From assembly GCF_900109365.1 (NCBI RefSeq), contig NZ_FNZR01000006.1, positions 248,001 through 312,000 on the forward strand: DNA of 64,000 nt. The letters are read 5' to 3'. Both the position numbers and the translations under genes were made by a program. Positions 1 to 8,469 of the stretch are shown here, piece by piece (position 1 is the first letter of the stretch; each line of letters begins with the position of its first letter). The DNA comes from Parapedobacter koreensis (GTDB lineage Bacteria > Bacteroidota > Bacteroidia > Sphingobacteriales > Sphingobacteriaceae). The notes below the pieces were generated by a model, which saw only the letters and a program-made list of their open reading frames with translations, had not been told where the DNA came from and made no database searches.

Positions 1-855
1 AAGCAGTATGGAAACCGTGGTAAAGTTGCTATCCGCATGCTTCGGGAAGTTATGCAGGTCCTGCACCGCATCCACAAATAATCCAGCTTGATGTCCGGCT
101 TTGCGGAAGTCCTGGAAAGACACGTTGTCTTTTTTCAGGCGTTGTTCGTAGTACAATTCGTCTACCTGCCCTTCGAGCACGGCCACCGGCACAACTTGAT
201 GGGTTTTTACATAAGTCATAAAGGACGTATTTCCCCATTGCTCCCTTGAACTGTCGATAAACTGTGTCCGTGCCACGACGGCTGCGTGAAGGTGCGAGGG
301 ACCATCGGGTTCCTTCATGACACCAGTTACCTCCAGTTCGAAGGCATCATGGACCTTGATGGTTTTGCCGATTGGATCACTGTCGCCGAACAGCTTCTTG
401 GCCACGGACTCCTCGATGACGGTGGTGTTCGGTTTGTCCAGCGCGGTCGCAGCATGGCCTTGGACCAATTGGAAAGGAAATACCTTGAAAAATGAAGAAT
501 CGGCCTCCACGAAGTTCGGCTGGTAAATTTTACGATCGCCGACAGCTAAGAGCACTTCATAGTCTTCATAAGGTGATATCCGCGTGGCATGTGCTATCAG
601 TGGCAGTTGGTTCTTGAGAAAGTCGGGCAACGGCGCATGAGTGCGCTTCATGATATCCTCGTCTGTCCGTTCGGATACCTTATACACTTTTCCCAATTCG
701 GCATCCCAACGGTCGTAGTTCAGCTCATGGTTGAGGTACAATAGGATAACGAGGAAACTGGCCAGCCCAATGGCTAGGCCAGCGATGTTGATGGCACTGT
801 ATACCTTATTCTTCCAAAGGTTGCGCCACGCGATTTTGATGTAGCTTTTTATCAT
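1..855 (-). CDS. FtsX-type ABC transporter permease, N-terminal part (runs off the left edge)
   Basis: The frame is open from an ATG at 855 to position 1, giving 285 residues; the C-terminal part lies outside the window. It starts MIKSYIKIAWRNL, has a first membrane span around residues 20-40, then a MacB-type extracytoplasmic domain with the segment ESVAKKLFGDSDPIGKTI near residues 145-165, found in nearly all its paralogues here. It follows the permease at 903-3275 and would be the fourth gene of the unit starting at 8188. The 47-bp gap upstream carries a 7-bp periodic leader. Function by family is mechanical or export work coupled to an ABC ATPase; the substrate is unknown. Confidence 0.9.
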   Translation of the reverse strand, partial: MIKSYIKIAWRNLWKNKVYSAINIAGLAIGLASFLVILLYLNHELNYDRWDAELGKVYKVSERTDEDIMKRTHAPLPDFLKNQLPLIAHATRISPYEDYEVLLAVGDRKIYQPNFVEADSSFFKVFPFQLVQGHAATALDKPNTTVIEESVAKKLFGDSDPIGKTIKVHDAFELEVTGVMKEPDGPSHLHAAVVARTQFIDSSREQWGNTSFMTYVKTHQVVPVAVLEGQVDELYYEQRLKKDNVSFQDFRKAGHQAGLFVDAVQDLHNFPKHADSNFTTVSILL

Positions 856-858
856 TTT

Positions 859-887
859 TTAGACATTAGACAACAGACTCGCCTATC
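859..887 (-). repeat. 7-bp periodic leader upstream of the 855 start
   Basis: The plus strand reads TTAGACA TTAGACA ACAGACT CGCCTAT, with AGAC recurring every 7 bp, ending four bases from the start codon. It is one of eleven such leaders in this window. Confidence 0.6.
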
Positions 888-902
888 CTCACTTCTTTTC
901 TT

Positions 903-3275
903 TTACTCATCCCTCAACGACTCGACCGGATTGGCTACCGCGGCCCGTATTGCTTGTCCACTTATTGTGAGCAACGCAATCACCGCCGCCACCAAACCCG
1001 CTATAATAAACATCCACCATTCAATGGCAATGCGGTAGGCGAAATCTTCCAGCCAGCTGTTCATTGCCCACCACGCGATGGGCGAGGCAATAAGGATGGC
1101 CAAAAGCACCAGCCGAATAAAGCCTGCCGAGAGGAGGTAGACGACACTCATCACAGAAGCACCCAGCACTTTCCGTACCCCAATCTCTTTTACCCGCTGC
1201 GCAGCTGTAAATGTTGCAAGGCCGAACAGCCCCAAACACGATACGATTAACGCCAAAACAGCAAAGCATGAGGCAAGCCTGCTCACCAGCTGCTCACTGT
1301 GGTATAATTTCGAAAATTCCCAGTCCGAAAATTGATAAGTAAAGGGGATGGCTGGATTTAAGGTTTTATTTACCTGTTCAAGGCCTTTCAGAGCAGGCGC
1401 GGTTTGCCCCGGCGCAATCCGGACGAGAATGGTGCCCCAACCCCAGTTTTCGTCCAACCGTACGATGAGCGGTTCGATGGTATGGTGCATGGAGTTGAAA
1501 TGGAAATCTTCCAATACGCCAATCACTTGCCCTTGCCTTTGATCCCAGCCCAGGGATTGGCCAAGGGGCTGTTGAAGACCTATGGCACGTGCGGCGGTTT
1601 CATTGATAAGGAATGCCGCGGTATCTGCGCCAAACGCGCGGGAAAAATCACGCCCTTCCTTCAGCCGGAGGCGCATGGTGCTCACGAAATCATAGCCGAC
1701 TACCGCATCGGTAAACGATAGGGTAGTGCCCGGTGGTTTGCTGGGCCAACTGACTCCCCACGTGTGGTGTTCGATATACGTGGGGGAGTTGCGCATTTTC
1801 GATACGGAGAGCACGCCAGGCACTGCAGAAGCTTGTGCTTTAAATGCTTCATAATTGGTGATCAAATTGCCTTCTATGGGGATGTATAGCAAGTTGTCGC
1901 GGTCATACCCAATCGTTGTATGCTGGATAAAATCCATTTGCCGCTGGAAGACCAGCATAGCTGCTATGAGGATGATGGAGAGGCTAAACTGGAATACAAC
2001 TAACCCCTTCCTGAAAAACGCACCGCCCTTGGCTGTCTTCGCTTTCAATGCTCGTAAAGGGTTGAGCGACGATAGATACAATGCCGGATAGCTGCCGGAT
2101 GCCAATCCTACGGCCAGCCAGATGCCGGATAGACCGAGCCAGAAACGGGCTGTAGTAATCGGTACGGAAAGTTGCTTGCTGGTAAGTTCCTGAAACAGGG
2201 GGAGCAACATAAATAATAGAACCAATGAGACAACGACAGCAGCACCCGTCAGCACCAAAGCTTCCAGTAGATAACGGAATGCTAATGATACACGGCTGGC
2301 ACCGATTGTCTTGAGCAAGCCAACCTCCTTGGCCCGCTTCACGGCCCCTGCCGTAGCCAGGTTCATGAAGTTGATGCAGGCAATTGCTAAGATGAAGATA
2401 GCCAGTACCGTGAACAGCCGTACATATGCGATACGGCCGCCATTCGGATAGCCGTTTTTGAATGCGCCATTCAGATACCGGCTTGGGTAAGCCTGCAAAG
2501 CAAGCTCCTGTCTGACACCCGCTTGCGGGTCGATATATTGGTAGAGGAAGTCCTTGATTTTTTGTTCCACTGATTCCGGGTCGCTGTCCGGCTTTAGCAG
2601 AATAAATGTCGCTGGCGAGGCATTCCGCCACGTGCTGGCCCAAGCATTTTGTGTCATGAATGGTGCCCAACTGCGGAGAAAATCAAATTGTTGCGACGAA
2701 TAGGATGGCAAATCCTCAAAAACGGCCGTCACACGCAGATCTTCTTTTCCTTCGAGGCTCACGGTTTGACCCATGGCGCTTTCCGGGCTTCCAAAAAAAT
2801 AGGTGGCCATCATGTGCGAAATCGCGACCCCTTCCGGTGATGACAATGCCGAGGCTTTGTCGCCCAACAACAGCGGGTAGGTAAACATGGACAGGAAATC
2901 ACTCCCGGCAAAGAAACCCAGCATCTTACCCGTCTTTCCGACGGCTTCCAGGTTGCTCTTGGTACCCGGTGCGGCGATATACTCAAAGCCACTGGCAAGT
3001 GCAATTTCAGGCACATTGGTTTTGAGTTCCTGAGCAAGTAATCCCTGTGTGGCGAAACTGGCTTCTACGCTTCCTTCGTAAAAATTACGGCTATACACCT
3101 GGAAGAGCCGGTCGCCCTGGCTGTGGAAATGATCCACGCGCTGCTCATCCTGTACCCACAGGAGGATAAAGAGGCTCGCGCAAATTCCCAGCGCCAATCC
3201 CATCATGTTGAGCAGGGAAAAAGCACGATCCTTTATCAGGAATCGCCAAATCGGTTTGAAATAGTTTGCTGCCAT
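903..3275 (-). CDS. FtsX-type ABC transporter permease
   Basis: A 790-residue inner-membrane permease. Family layout: an N-terminal span (about 20-40), a MacB_PCD-like extracytoplasmic domain, a first FtsX core with CINFMNLATA near residue 300 followed by RAKEVG, a second extracytoplasmic domain (about 450-670), then a second FtsX core with [15 protein letters not shown] near residue 694 and the tail NPVESLRDE. Eight spans are expected. Such permeases dimerise and pair with a LolD/MacB-like ATPase. An in-frame GTG at 3299 would overlap the upstream stop as GTGA, but the ATG at 3275 aligns with the MIKNYFK start of the paralogues. Its N-terminus, MAANYFKPIWRFL, lacks the usual AWRNL. Confidence 0.92.
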   Translation of the reverse strand: MAANYFKPIWRFLIKDRAFSLLNMMGLALGICASLFILLWVQDEQRVDHFHSQGDRLFQVYSRNFYEGSVEASFATQGLLAQELKTNVPEIALASGFEYIAAPGTKSNLEAVGKTGKMLGFFAGSDFLSMFTYPLLLGDKASALSSPEGVAISHMMATYFFGSPESAMGQTVSLEGKEDLRVTAVFEDLPSYSSQQFDFLRSWAPFMTQNAWASTWRNASPATFILLKPDSDPESVEQKIKDFLYQYIDPQAGVRQELALQAYPSRYLNGAFKNGYPNGGRIAYVRLFTVLAIFILAIACINFMNLATAGAVKRAKEVGLLKTIGASRVSLAFRYLLEALVLTGAAVVVSLVLLFMLLPLFQELTSKQLSVPITTARFWLGLSGIWLAVGLASGSYPALYLSSLNPLRALKAKTAKGGAFFRKGLVVFQFSLSIILIAAMLVFQRQMDFIQHTTIGYDRDNLLYIPIEGNLITNYEAFKAQASAVPGVLSVSKMRNSPTYIEHHTWGVSWPSKPPGTTLSFTDAVVGYDFVSTMRLRLKEGRDFSRAFGADTAAFLINETAARAIGLQQPLGQSLGWDQRQGQVIGVLEDFHFNSMHHTIEPLIVRLDENWGWGTILVRIAPGQTAPALKGLEQVNKTLNPAIPFTYQFSDWEFSKLYHSEQLVSRLASCFAVLALIVSCLGLFGLATFTAAQRVKEIGVRKVLGASVMSVVYLLSAGFIRLVLLAILIASPIAWWAMNSWLEDFAYRIAIEWWMFIIAGLVAAVIALLTISGQAIRAAVANPVESLRDE

Positions 3276-3295
3276 AACGTTTTTTATCACATAGT

Positions 3296-5677
3296 TCACT
3301 CATCGCGCAAAGACTGGACTGGATTCGAACGCGCCGCCCTTACCGTCTGAAAACTGACCACCAATACAGTCAATATCAGGGCACCACCAATTGCCACGGC
3401 AAAAATCCACCACGGTACAGCGGTACGGTACGCATATTTCTGCAACCAATTGTTCAGCGCATAATAGGTTGCCGGACTTGCAATGAGGCAGGAAATCAAG
3501 ACCAATACGACGAAATCGATGGACAACAGCTTCCACAGTTGGAATACTGATGCGCCAACGACTTTGCGGATGCCGATTTCTTTGGTGCGTTGCTCGGCAA
3601 CAAACGACGCCAGGCCGAAAACGCCGAGGCAACTGATAGCGATGGCCAGCAACGCAAATACCGTGGCCAGCTGGCCAATGCGCTCCTCATACGCAAATTT
3701 GGCAGCATATTCGGTATCGGCAAATTTGTAGTCAAATGGTGCATTGGGAATGACTTCTTTGAATACCTGCTCAATGCCCGCCACACACGCTCCTGTAGAT
3801 AATTGCGGGTTCAGGCGGATGTTGATCCAGTTGGCATCCCCGTTCAGTAAATACACCGCTTGTTTGACCGGACTAAAAGGCGAGCTCATCACCACATCGT
3901 TGACAATGCCAATGATACGAAAGTCCATGCCGCTCCACTGCACGGTTTTGCCCAGCGGATCTTTCAGTCCCATAAATTTCACGGCGGCTTGATTGATGAT
4001 AAGTGCCGCCGAGTCGGTGGAAAATTCCCTGGAGAAGTCCCGCCCTTCTTCTATATGCCAATCAATGGTTTTCCCGTACTCATGCGTCACCCAGATGGTG
4101 GCAAAATCCGTGGATAGATCCGGGTCTTTTCCCTCCCAGTCAAATCCACCGCTATTAGACCATACCGACGTAAGCGGACTGGAAGATTCGGCCATCTCCA
4201 CGATGAGGTTTTTTTCCTTGAGGGCATGGCGAAGCACCTCAAACTTGCCGTAAAAATCGGGCGTAATCATCTGTACCATCATCAGGCGTTCACGGTTATA
4301 GCCGGTAGGGCGATCTTTGGTATACTGGATTTGTCGGAATACGATCAACGTGCCGATAATCAGTGCCAACGAAATCGTAAACTGCACCACTACCAGCACC
4401 TTCCTTGGCAGGCTTGCCGCACGGCCCGCCTTGAATGTTCCTTTCAATACATTCAGCGGGTTGAAGGACGATAGGTAAAAAGCCGGATAGCTGCCTGCTA
4501 CGATACCCGTAAGCAGGGTAAATACCAGTCCTGCACCCCAAAACCATCCGTTCGTCCAAGGGATGGTCATTCGTTTGTCGGCCAACTCGTTAAACCAGGG
4601 TAATGCCACAATGACCAGTAGGAGGGCAAGCACAAACGCGATGTTGGCGATTAACGCCGACTCGCTTAAAAACTGGGCAATCAGCAATCGTTTGGGCGAT
4701 CCTACGGTCTTCCGGATACCCACCTCCTTCGCGCGTCGTTCCGAACGGGCGGTGCTGAGGTTCATGAAGTTGATGCAGGCAAGAATCAGTACAAAACCGC
4801 CAATAATAGCAAATAGGTAGACATACTCGATAAGTCCGCCGGCCACTTTGCCATTCTTCCAATCGTTTCGCAGGTGCCAATCATCCATGGGATGCAGGAT
4901 GAGTCGGGCTTTGAACCGCTTGTCTTCGTCGGATACTTTATTGAGCTTTGCATCCGCAATGGCGGCATTCACGCCATCAAAGGTCGCACCATCGGGAATC
5001 TGGGCAAAGCACTGAAAGGAATTGTTGCCCCATTGGGTAGCGGCATTTTTGAGCCACGATTCCGAGGTGAGGTATAACGACCACGGAGCGATGAACTTCA
5101 AGTCCTTGAATGTCGTGTTATAGGGCAGATCCTTGTAAACGGCCGTCACCCGCACATCCAGTTTTTGGTCGATTTTTAGCAACTGATTCAGGGGATCCAC
5201 ATCGCCAAAGAACGCCTTGGCGGTTGATTCAGCGAGCATGATGCTGTTCGGGTCACCCAGCCCGTTGATATGGCCTGCCAGGATATCCAACGTAAGCATA
5301 TTTGGGCCGTCCACATCCATGTAGATGCCGTTATGTGATAGCTGCTTATCACCGTTTGACAATACATGAGGCCCCTCCCATGAGGCCATAACCACGTATT
5401 TGAGGTGGTCACCGTAGTTTGTTTTCAATTCTTCTCCCAACGGAAGGGGAATGGCGACACCCGAAAAAAATTCCCCGTTCCAAAGCTGGGTTTGCGTGAT
5501 TTGTCCGATTCGCTCGTAGTTTTTATGGTAATGGTTGTACGACAGCCCATCCCAGATCCATAGTGCAATCAGCATAAAAACAGCCATTCCCATCGCCAAA
5601 CCAGTGATGTTGATGAAAGCCGACTTCCTGTTTTTGGCGAGGTTTCGCCATGCGATGCTGATGTAGTTTTTTATCAT
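3296..5677 (-). CDS. FtsX-type ABC transporter permease
   Basis: A 793-residue permease starting MIKNYISIAWRNL. The first FtsX core is at CINFMNLSTA (about residue 301), the second at RTKEIGIRKVVGASV (about 697). Its second extracytoplasmic domain has SSPLTSVWSNSGGFDWEGK, closely matching the permease at 41753-44119 (SAPLTEGWSNSWAFSWQGK), so the two form a subfamily although they sit in different operons. Unlike most neighbours the tail is NPVQSLRDE on a divergent final membrane region. Its TGA stop lies 20 bp before the preferred start of the next gene, suggesting translational coupling. Confidence 0.93.
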   Translation of the reverse strand: MIKNYISIAWRNLAKNRKSAFINITGLAMGMAVFMLIALWIWDGLSYNHYHKNYERIGQITQTQLWNGEFFSGVAIPLPLGEELKTNYGDHLKYVVMASWEGPHVLSNGDKQLSHNGIYMDVDGPNMLTLDILAGHINGLGDPNSIMLAESTAKAFFGDVDPLNQLLKIDQKLDVRVTAVYKDLPYNTTFKDLKFIAPWSLYLTSESWLKNAATQWGNNSFQCFAQIPDGATFDGVNAAIADAKLNKVSDEDKRFKARLILHPMDDWHLRNDWKNGKVAGGLIEYVYLFAIIGGFVLILACINFMNLSTARSERRAKEVGIRKTVGSPKRLLIAQFLSESALIANIAFVLALLLVIVALPWFNELADKRMTIPWTNGWFWGAGLVFTLLTGIVAGSYPAFYLSSFNPLNVLKGTFKAGRAASLPRKVLVVVQFTISLALIIGTLIVFRQIQYTKDRPTGYNRERLMMVQMITPDFYGKFEVLRHALKEKNLIVEMAESSSPLTSVWSNSGGFDWEGKDPDLSTDFATIWVTHEYGKTIDWHIEEGRDFSREFSTDSAALIINQAAVKFMGLKDPLGKTVQWSGMDFRIIGIVNDVVMSSPFSPVKQAVYLLNGDANWINIRLNPQLSTGACVAGIEQVFKEVIPNAPFDYKFADTEYAAKFAYEERIGQLATVFALLAIAISCLGVFGLASFVAEQRTKEIGIRKVVGASVFQLWKLLSIDFVVLVLISCLIASPATYYALNNWLQKYAYRTAVPWWIFAVAIGGALILTVLVVSFQTVRAARSNPVQSLRDE

Positions 5678-5680
5678 TTT

Positions 5681-5730
5681 TTAGACATTTAGACAACAGA
5701 CATTAGACAACAGACATTAGACAACAGACT
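5681..5730 (-). repeat. 7-bp periodic leader upstream of the 5677 start
   Basis: The longest of these leaders: after one 8-bp unit, AGACAAC and AGACATT units alternate six more times at exact 7-bp spacing, immediately before the start codon. Confidence 0.65.
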
Positions 5731-5740
5731 TGCCTATCTA

Positions 5741-5780
5741 TCCATCGGGATCTCGCTATGACGCGATTTACTCATCGCGT
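5741..5780 (-). repeat. REP-like palindromic element at a permease 3' end (truncated copy)
   Basis: Overlaps the last codons and stop of the 5768 gene. The palindrome ACGCGAT-N6-ATCGCGT is intact, but only one arm (ATCGGGAT side) of the second palindrome remains, and no displaced SLRDE remnant follows. Confidence 0.6.
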
Positions 5781-8188
5781 AAAGACTCGACCGGATTAGC
5801 CACCGCCGCCCGCATCGCTTGCCAACTCACGGTAAGCAGCGCTATCACCACCGCCACTAATCCTGCCAGCGCAAACATCCACCACTGGATATCGATGCGG
5901 TAGGCAAAATCTTCCAGCCACTTATTCATCGCCCACCAAGCGATGGGGGAGGCGATAGCTATGGCGATGAACACTAACTTGACAAAATCTTTCGATAGCA
6001 AACCCACAATGCCCGTTACGGTAGCTCCCAACACCTTGCGGATGCCAATTTCTTTGGTGCGCTGGAAAGCCGTAAGTGTGGCTAATCCAAAGAGGCCGAA
6101 GCAGCTGACAAGGATAGTGACGCCTGTGGCCAGTCCGATGAGTTTAGCCATCCGGTATTCGGATTCATACAGCCCCTTTATCCGTTCATCGTTGAATCGG
6201 TAGTCAAAAGGCGCATTGGGATAGATGGCTTTCCATTCCTGCTCCATCACGGCAAAGGCTGCTTTCCATTGCGAGCGGTCTGCTGGAAGTTTGATGTTGA
6301 AAGTTTGCAGTGAACTCCTGCGGTTGGAAGTCCCCAATGCGATGGGCTCAATCTCCACATGAAGATCTTTCTGGTGGAAATCGGCGACAATACCTACGAT
6401 GGGGTATTGTTTATTCTGCATGGTCAGGATCTGGCCAATCGCTGCTTCTGGCGTGCTGAAACCAAAGGCCTTACGGGCAGCGTCATTGATGATGAGGTCA
6501 CGCAACGTATCCGTTTGCCGGATGTTGGTACCCGCCAGCAGCTTCATCTGGTAGAGCGGCAGGTAGTCCGCATCAATGTATTTGCGGGGCATGTTGAGCC
6601 GCACTTGGCCTGTATCTGCGGCGTAATCAAAGGTGGTACCCCAGTGGCTGTTGTTCAGTGGTTCATGTCCCATAGCGATGCCTTCAATTTCGGGGCGTTG
6701 TGCGAGTGCCCGCTTATAGATAGCGGGGTCAATATCCGCACCCTGATCTGACCGATAGGGCATGGCAATATTCACCACGGCATCGTGTGTGAAGCCAAGG
6801 TCTTTATCCAAGGTGTAATTGAGCTGTTGCCCGATGATGAGCGCGCTGACGATAAATACCTGTGCGATGACAAACTGGAAGACGATGAGTGCCTTCCTGA
6901 AGTTAAGTCGCGCGCCCACGACCATTTTTTCTCCCTGTCCCTTTAGCACCTTTACGGTCTGTACTTTGGTAATGAGCCAAGCTGGATAAAGGCCGGCTGC
7001 AAGGGTAATGGTGCCAAGCAGCGTGAGCAGGAACAACACTAATCCAGTGTGGTTCCTGAAATCCCTCAGGCCTTCCGGAATAAATTCCGGAAAGACAACC
7101 ATGAACAAGCTGGTGAGCGGGATGGCCAACAGCAAGGCAACAAGGGCGATAGCTAATGTTTCTGCAAGGAAATTGCCAATAAGCGCATGAGGTGTGCCGC
7201 CGAGTGTCTTGCGGATGCCGATTTCCCGGGCGCGTTGCGGCACCTGTGCCGTACTAAGATTCACGTAATTAATACAGGCCAGCACCAATAGGAAGAAACC
7301 GATACCCATCAAGCCATAAAGCGTATTCATGCTGGCCGACCGGGAACCGGTCGCATACTCACTGGCAAAATGCTTTTCAGCTAAGGGTAGCGCATCAAAC
7401 CATGCCGTATAGCTACCTTCTTTTTGAAATTCAGCAGCAAATTCAAGCCGCTTCTGCGTAGCAAAATCAAGGGCTGGCTTGATGGATTTGCCGGGTTCGG
7501 TTTTGACAAACAAGATATTATTGGAGTTGAATGAAAGCCAGTTGTCGGACGTCCAGTCCTGCTGAGACACGGCAATAAACTCCTTTTCTTCAAAACTGCT
7601 TGGGTAATCCAAGTCAGCCACGATGCCCGTAACAGTACGGGCCAAGGTATCATAAACCAACGTTTGGCCCAGTATCTCTTCCGGCTTCAGGTCGGGGAAA
7701 TACTCCGCAGCGCGCGACTCCGTAAGGACCACCTTATCCGGAGCGTCAAGCGCGGTTTGTCGTGTCCCGGCGAGCCACCGGTAGGGAATCATTTCGAAAT
7801 AAGCTGGCAAGGTGGCTACCAGTTGGGGATCTTCTACGATTTTCTCCAGCCGTTCTTGCAGGGCAGGTATCGTCAATTTTTCAATATATTGATCATAAAT
7901 GGGCACTATCAGCTCTATACCAGTGATATCCTGAGCGAGCGAAGAAGCCAACGGCAAGGGTATACCGCCGAAACCACTTTCTCCTCTTTCGTCCTTGAAA
8001 CGTGCCACCACTTGATAGATTTGTGCTGCCTCTGGATGTGCCTTGTCGTAGCTCAATTCATAATCCACGATGCGGTAGATAATCCAGCACGCGCTGATGC
8101 CGATAGCAAGGCCCAGCACATTCAATGCCGTAAAGAGACGATTGCGCCATAGGTGGCGGAGGGTAGTTTTAAGATAGTTCCTTATCAT
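5768..8188 (-). CDS. FtsX-type ABC transporter permease, first gene of unit A
   Basis: An 806-residue permease starting MIRNYLKTTLRHLWRN. The first FtsX core is CINYVNLSTAQVPQRAREIG (about residue 305), the second [15 protein letters not shown] (about 710). Its extracytoplasmic domains resemble those of the 18638-21073 permease (shared PLPLASSL / PAPLGNAI region and the long FPxLxPxEVIGxxL segment), defining a second subfamily. It is preceded by the dual-palindrome operator at 8308-8344 and a sigma-54-like element at 8240-8255, so it is the promoter-proximal gene of a unit continuing through 3296, 903 and the left edge. Confidence 0.93.
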   Translation of the reverse strand: MIRNYLKTTLRHLWRNRLFTALNVLGLAIGISACWIIYRIVDYELSYDKAHPEAAQIYQVVARFKDERGESGFGGIPLPLASSLAQDITGIELIVPIYDQYIEKLTIPALQERLEKIVEDPQLVATLPAYFEMIPYRWLAGTRQTALDAPDKVVLTESRAAEYFPDLKPEEILGQTLVYDTLARTVTGIVADLDYPSSFEEKEFIAVSQQDWTSDNWLSFNSNNILFVKTEPGKSIKPALDFATQKRLEFAAEFQKEGSYTAWFDALPLAEKHFASEYATGSRSASMNTLYGLMGIGFFLLVLACINYVNLSTAQVPQRAREIGIRKTLGGTPHALIGNFLAETLAIALVALLLAIPLTSLFMVVFPEFIPEGLRDFRNHTGLVLFLLTLLGTITLAAGLYPAWLITKVQTVKVLKGQGEKMVVGARLNFRKALIVFQFVIAQVFIVSALIIGQQLNYTLDKDLGFTHDAVVNIAMPYRSDQGADIDPAIYKRALAQRPEIEGIAMGHEPLNNSHWGTTFDYAADTGQVRLNMPRKYIDADYLPLYQMKLLAGTNIRQTDTLRDLIINDAARKAFGFSTPEAAIGQILTMQNKQYPIVGIVADFHQKDLHVEIEPIALGTSNRRSSLQTFNIKLPADRSQWKAAFAVMEQEWKAIYPNAPFDYRFNDERIKGLYESEYRMAKLIGLATGVTILVSCFGLFGLATLTAFQRTKEIGIRKVLGATVTGIVGLLSKDFVKLVFIAIAIASPIAWWAMNKWLEDFAYRIDIQWWMFALAGLVAVVIALLTVSWQAMRAAVANPVESLRDE

Positions 8189-8239
8189 AGCGGTTGCTGG
8201 TCAATGTGATGATCATTCCCGTTTTCTCGGTCACTAAAT

Positions 8240-8255
8240 ACAGTTATTGCGCCAA
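8240..8255 (-). promoter_or_regulatory. sigma-54-like -24/-12 promoter, unit A
   Basis: The minus strand reads TTGGCGCAATAACTGT, with GG at 8253-8252 and, after ten bases, GT in place of the canonical GC. It lies 55 bp from the operator and predicts a start site near 8229, about 40 nt before the ATG at 8188. The close match to the elements at 26183 and 31428 supports it. Confidence 0.6.
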
Positions 8256-8307
8256 ATTGATAAACTTCTGATAATAAAACTCTTGCATCGATGTTTGTCT
8301 TGATGGG

Positions 8308-8344
8308 TGTTCGATATCGAACACCTATTGTTCAATTGCGTACA
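8308..8344 (-). promoter_or_regulatory. Dual-palindrome operator, unit A
   Basis: The first palindrome, TGTTCGATATCGAACA (8308-8323), is perfect and extends to 18 bp with GTG/CAC ends. The second, TGTTCAATTGCGTACA (8329-8344), is imperfect. Centres are 21 bp apart, two helical turns. The site lies about 80-115 bp upstream of the predicted start, where enhancer-binding activators of sigma-54 normally sit. Confidence 0.75.
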
Positions 8345-8404
8345 GTACGGACATCTGCCGCCCCGCCATCGACCTCACCATCGGTACCAACCCCCGCCCC
8401 CGTT

Positions 8405-8446
8405 GTTTTATGCCCATTGCAGTCAGGCCCAGGAGATGTCAGCGAA
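8405..8446 (+). repeat. Palindromic repeat, beta type, 5' half only
   Basis: Begins GTTTTATGCCCATTGCAG like the full beta copies, runs through a diverged core (CCCAGGAGATGTCAGCGAA) and stops there, joined directly to the REP-like element that ends the 8457 gene. The right arm is missing. Confidence 0.6.
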
Positions 8447-8469
8447 ATTACGCGATTTATTCATCGCGT
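8447..8469 (-). repeat. REP-like element at a permease 3' end (minimal copy)
   Basis: Only the ACGCGAT-N6-ATCGCGT palindrome remains, overlapping the final codons and stop of the 8457 gene. It abuts a truncated beta repeat, so both elements appear to have been cut at their junction. Confidence 0.55.

Noticed and set aside
1984-2670. A 228-codon minus-strand frame inside the 903 permease
   Set aside because: Out of frame with the permease cores and without membrane or domain pattern.
903-3299. GTG at 3299 as the start of the permease
   Set aside because: Possible because of the GTGA overlap, but the ATG at 3275 aligns with the start of all paralogues.
5681-5730. The tandem heptads as a CRISPR array
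   Set aside because: Units are 7 bp with no spacers and no cas genes nearby.
7664-8152. A 162-codon plus-strand frame inside the 5768 permease
   Set aside because: Antisense shadow; the minus-strand permease is clearly the coding strand.
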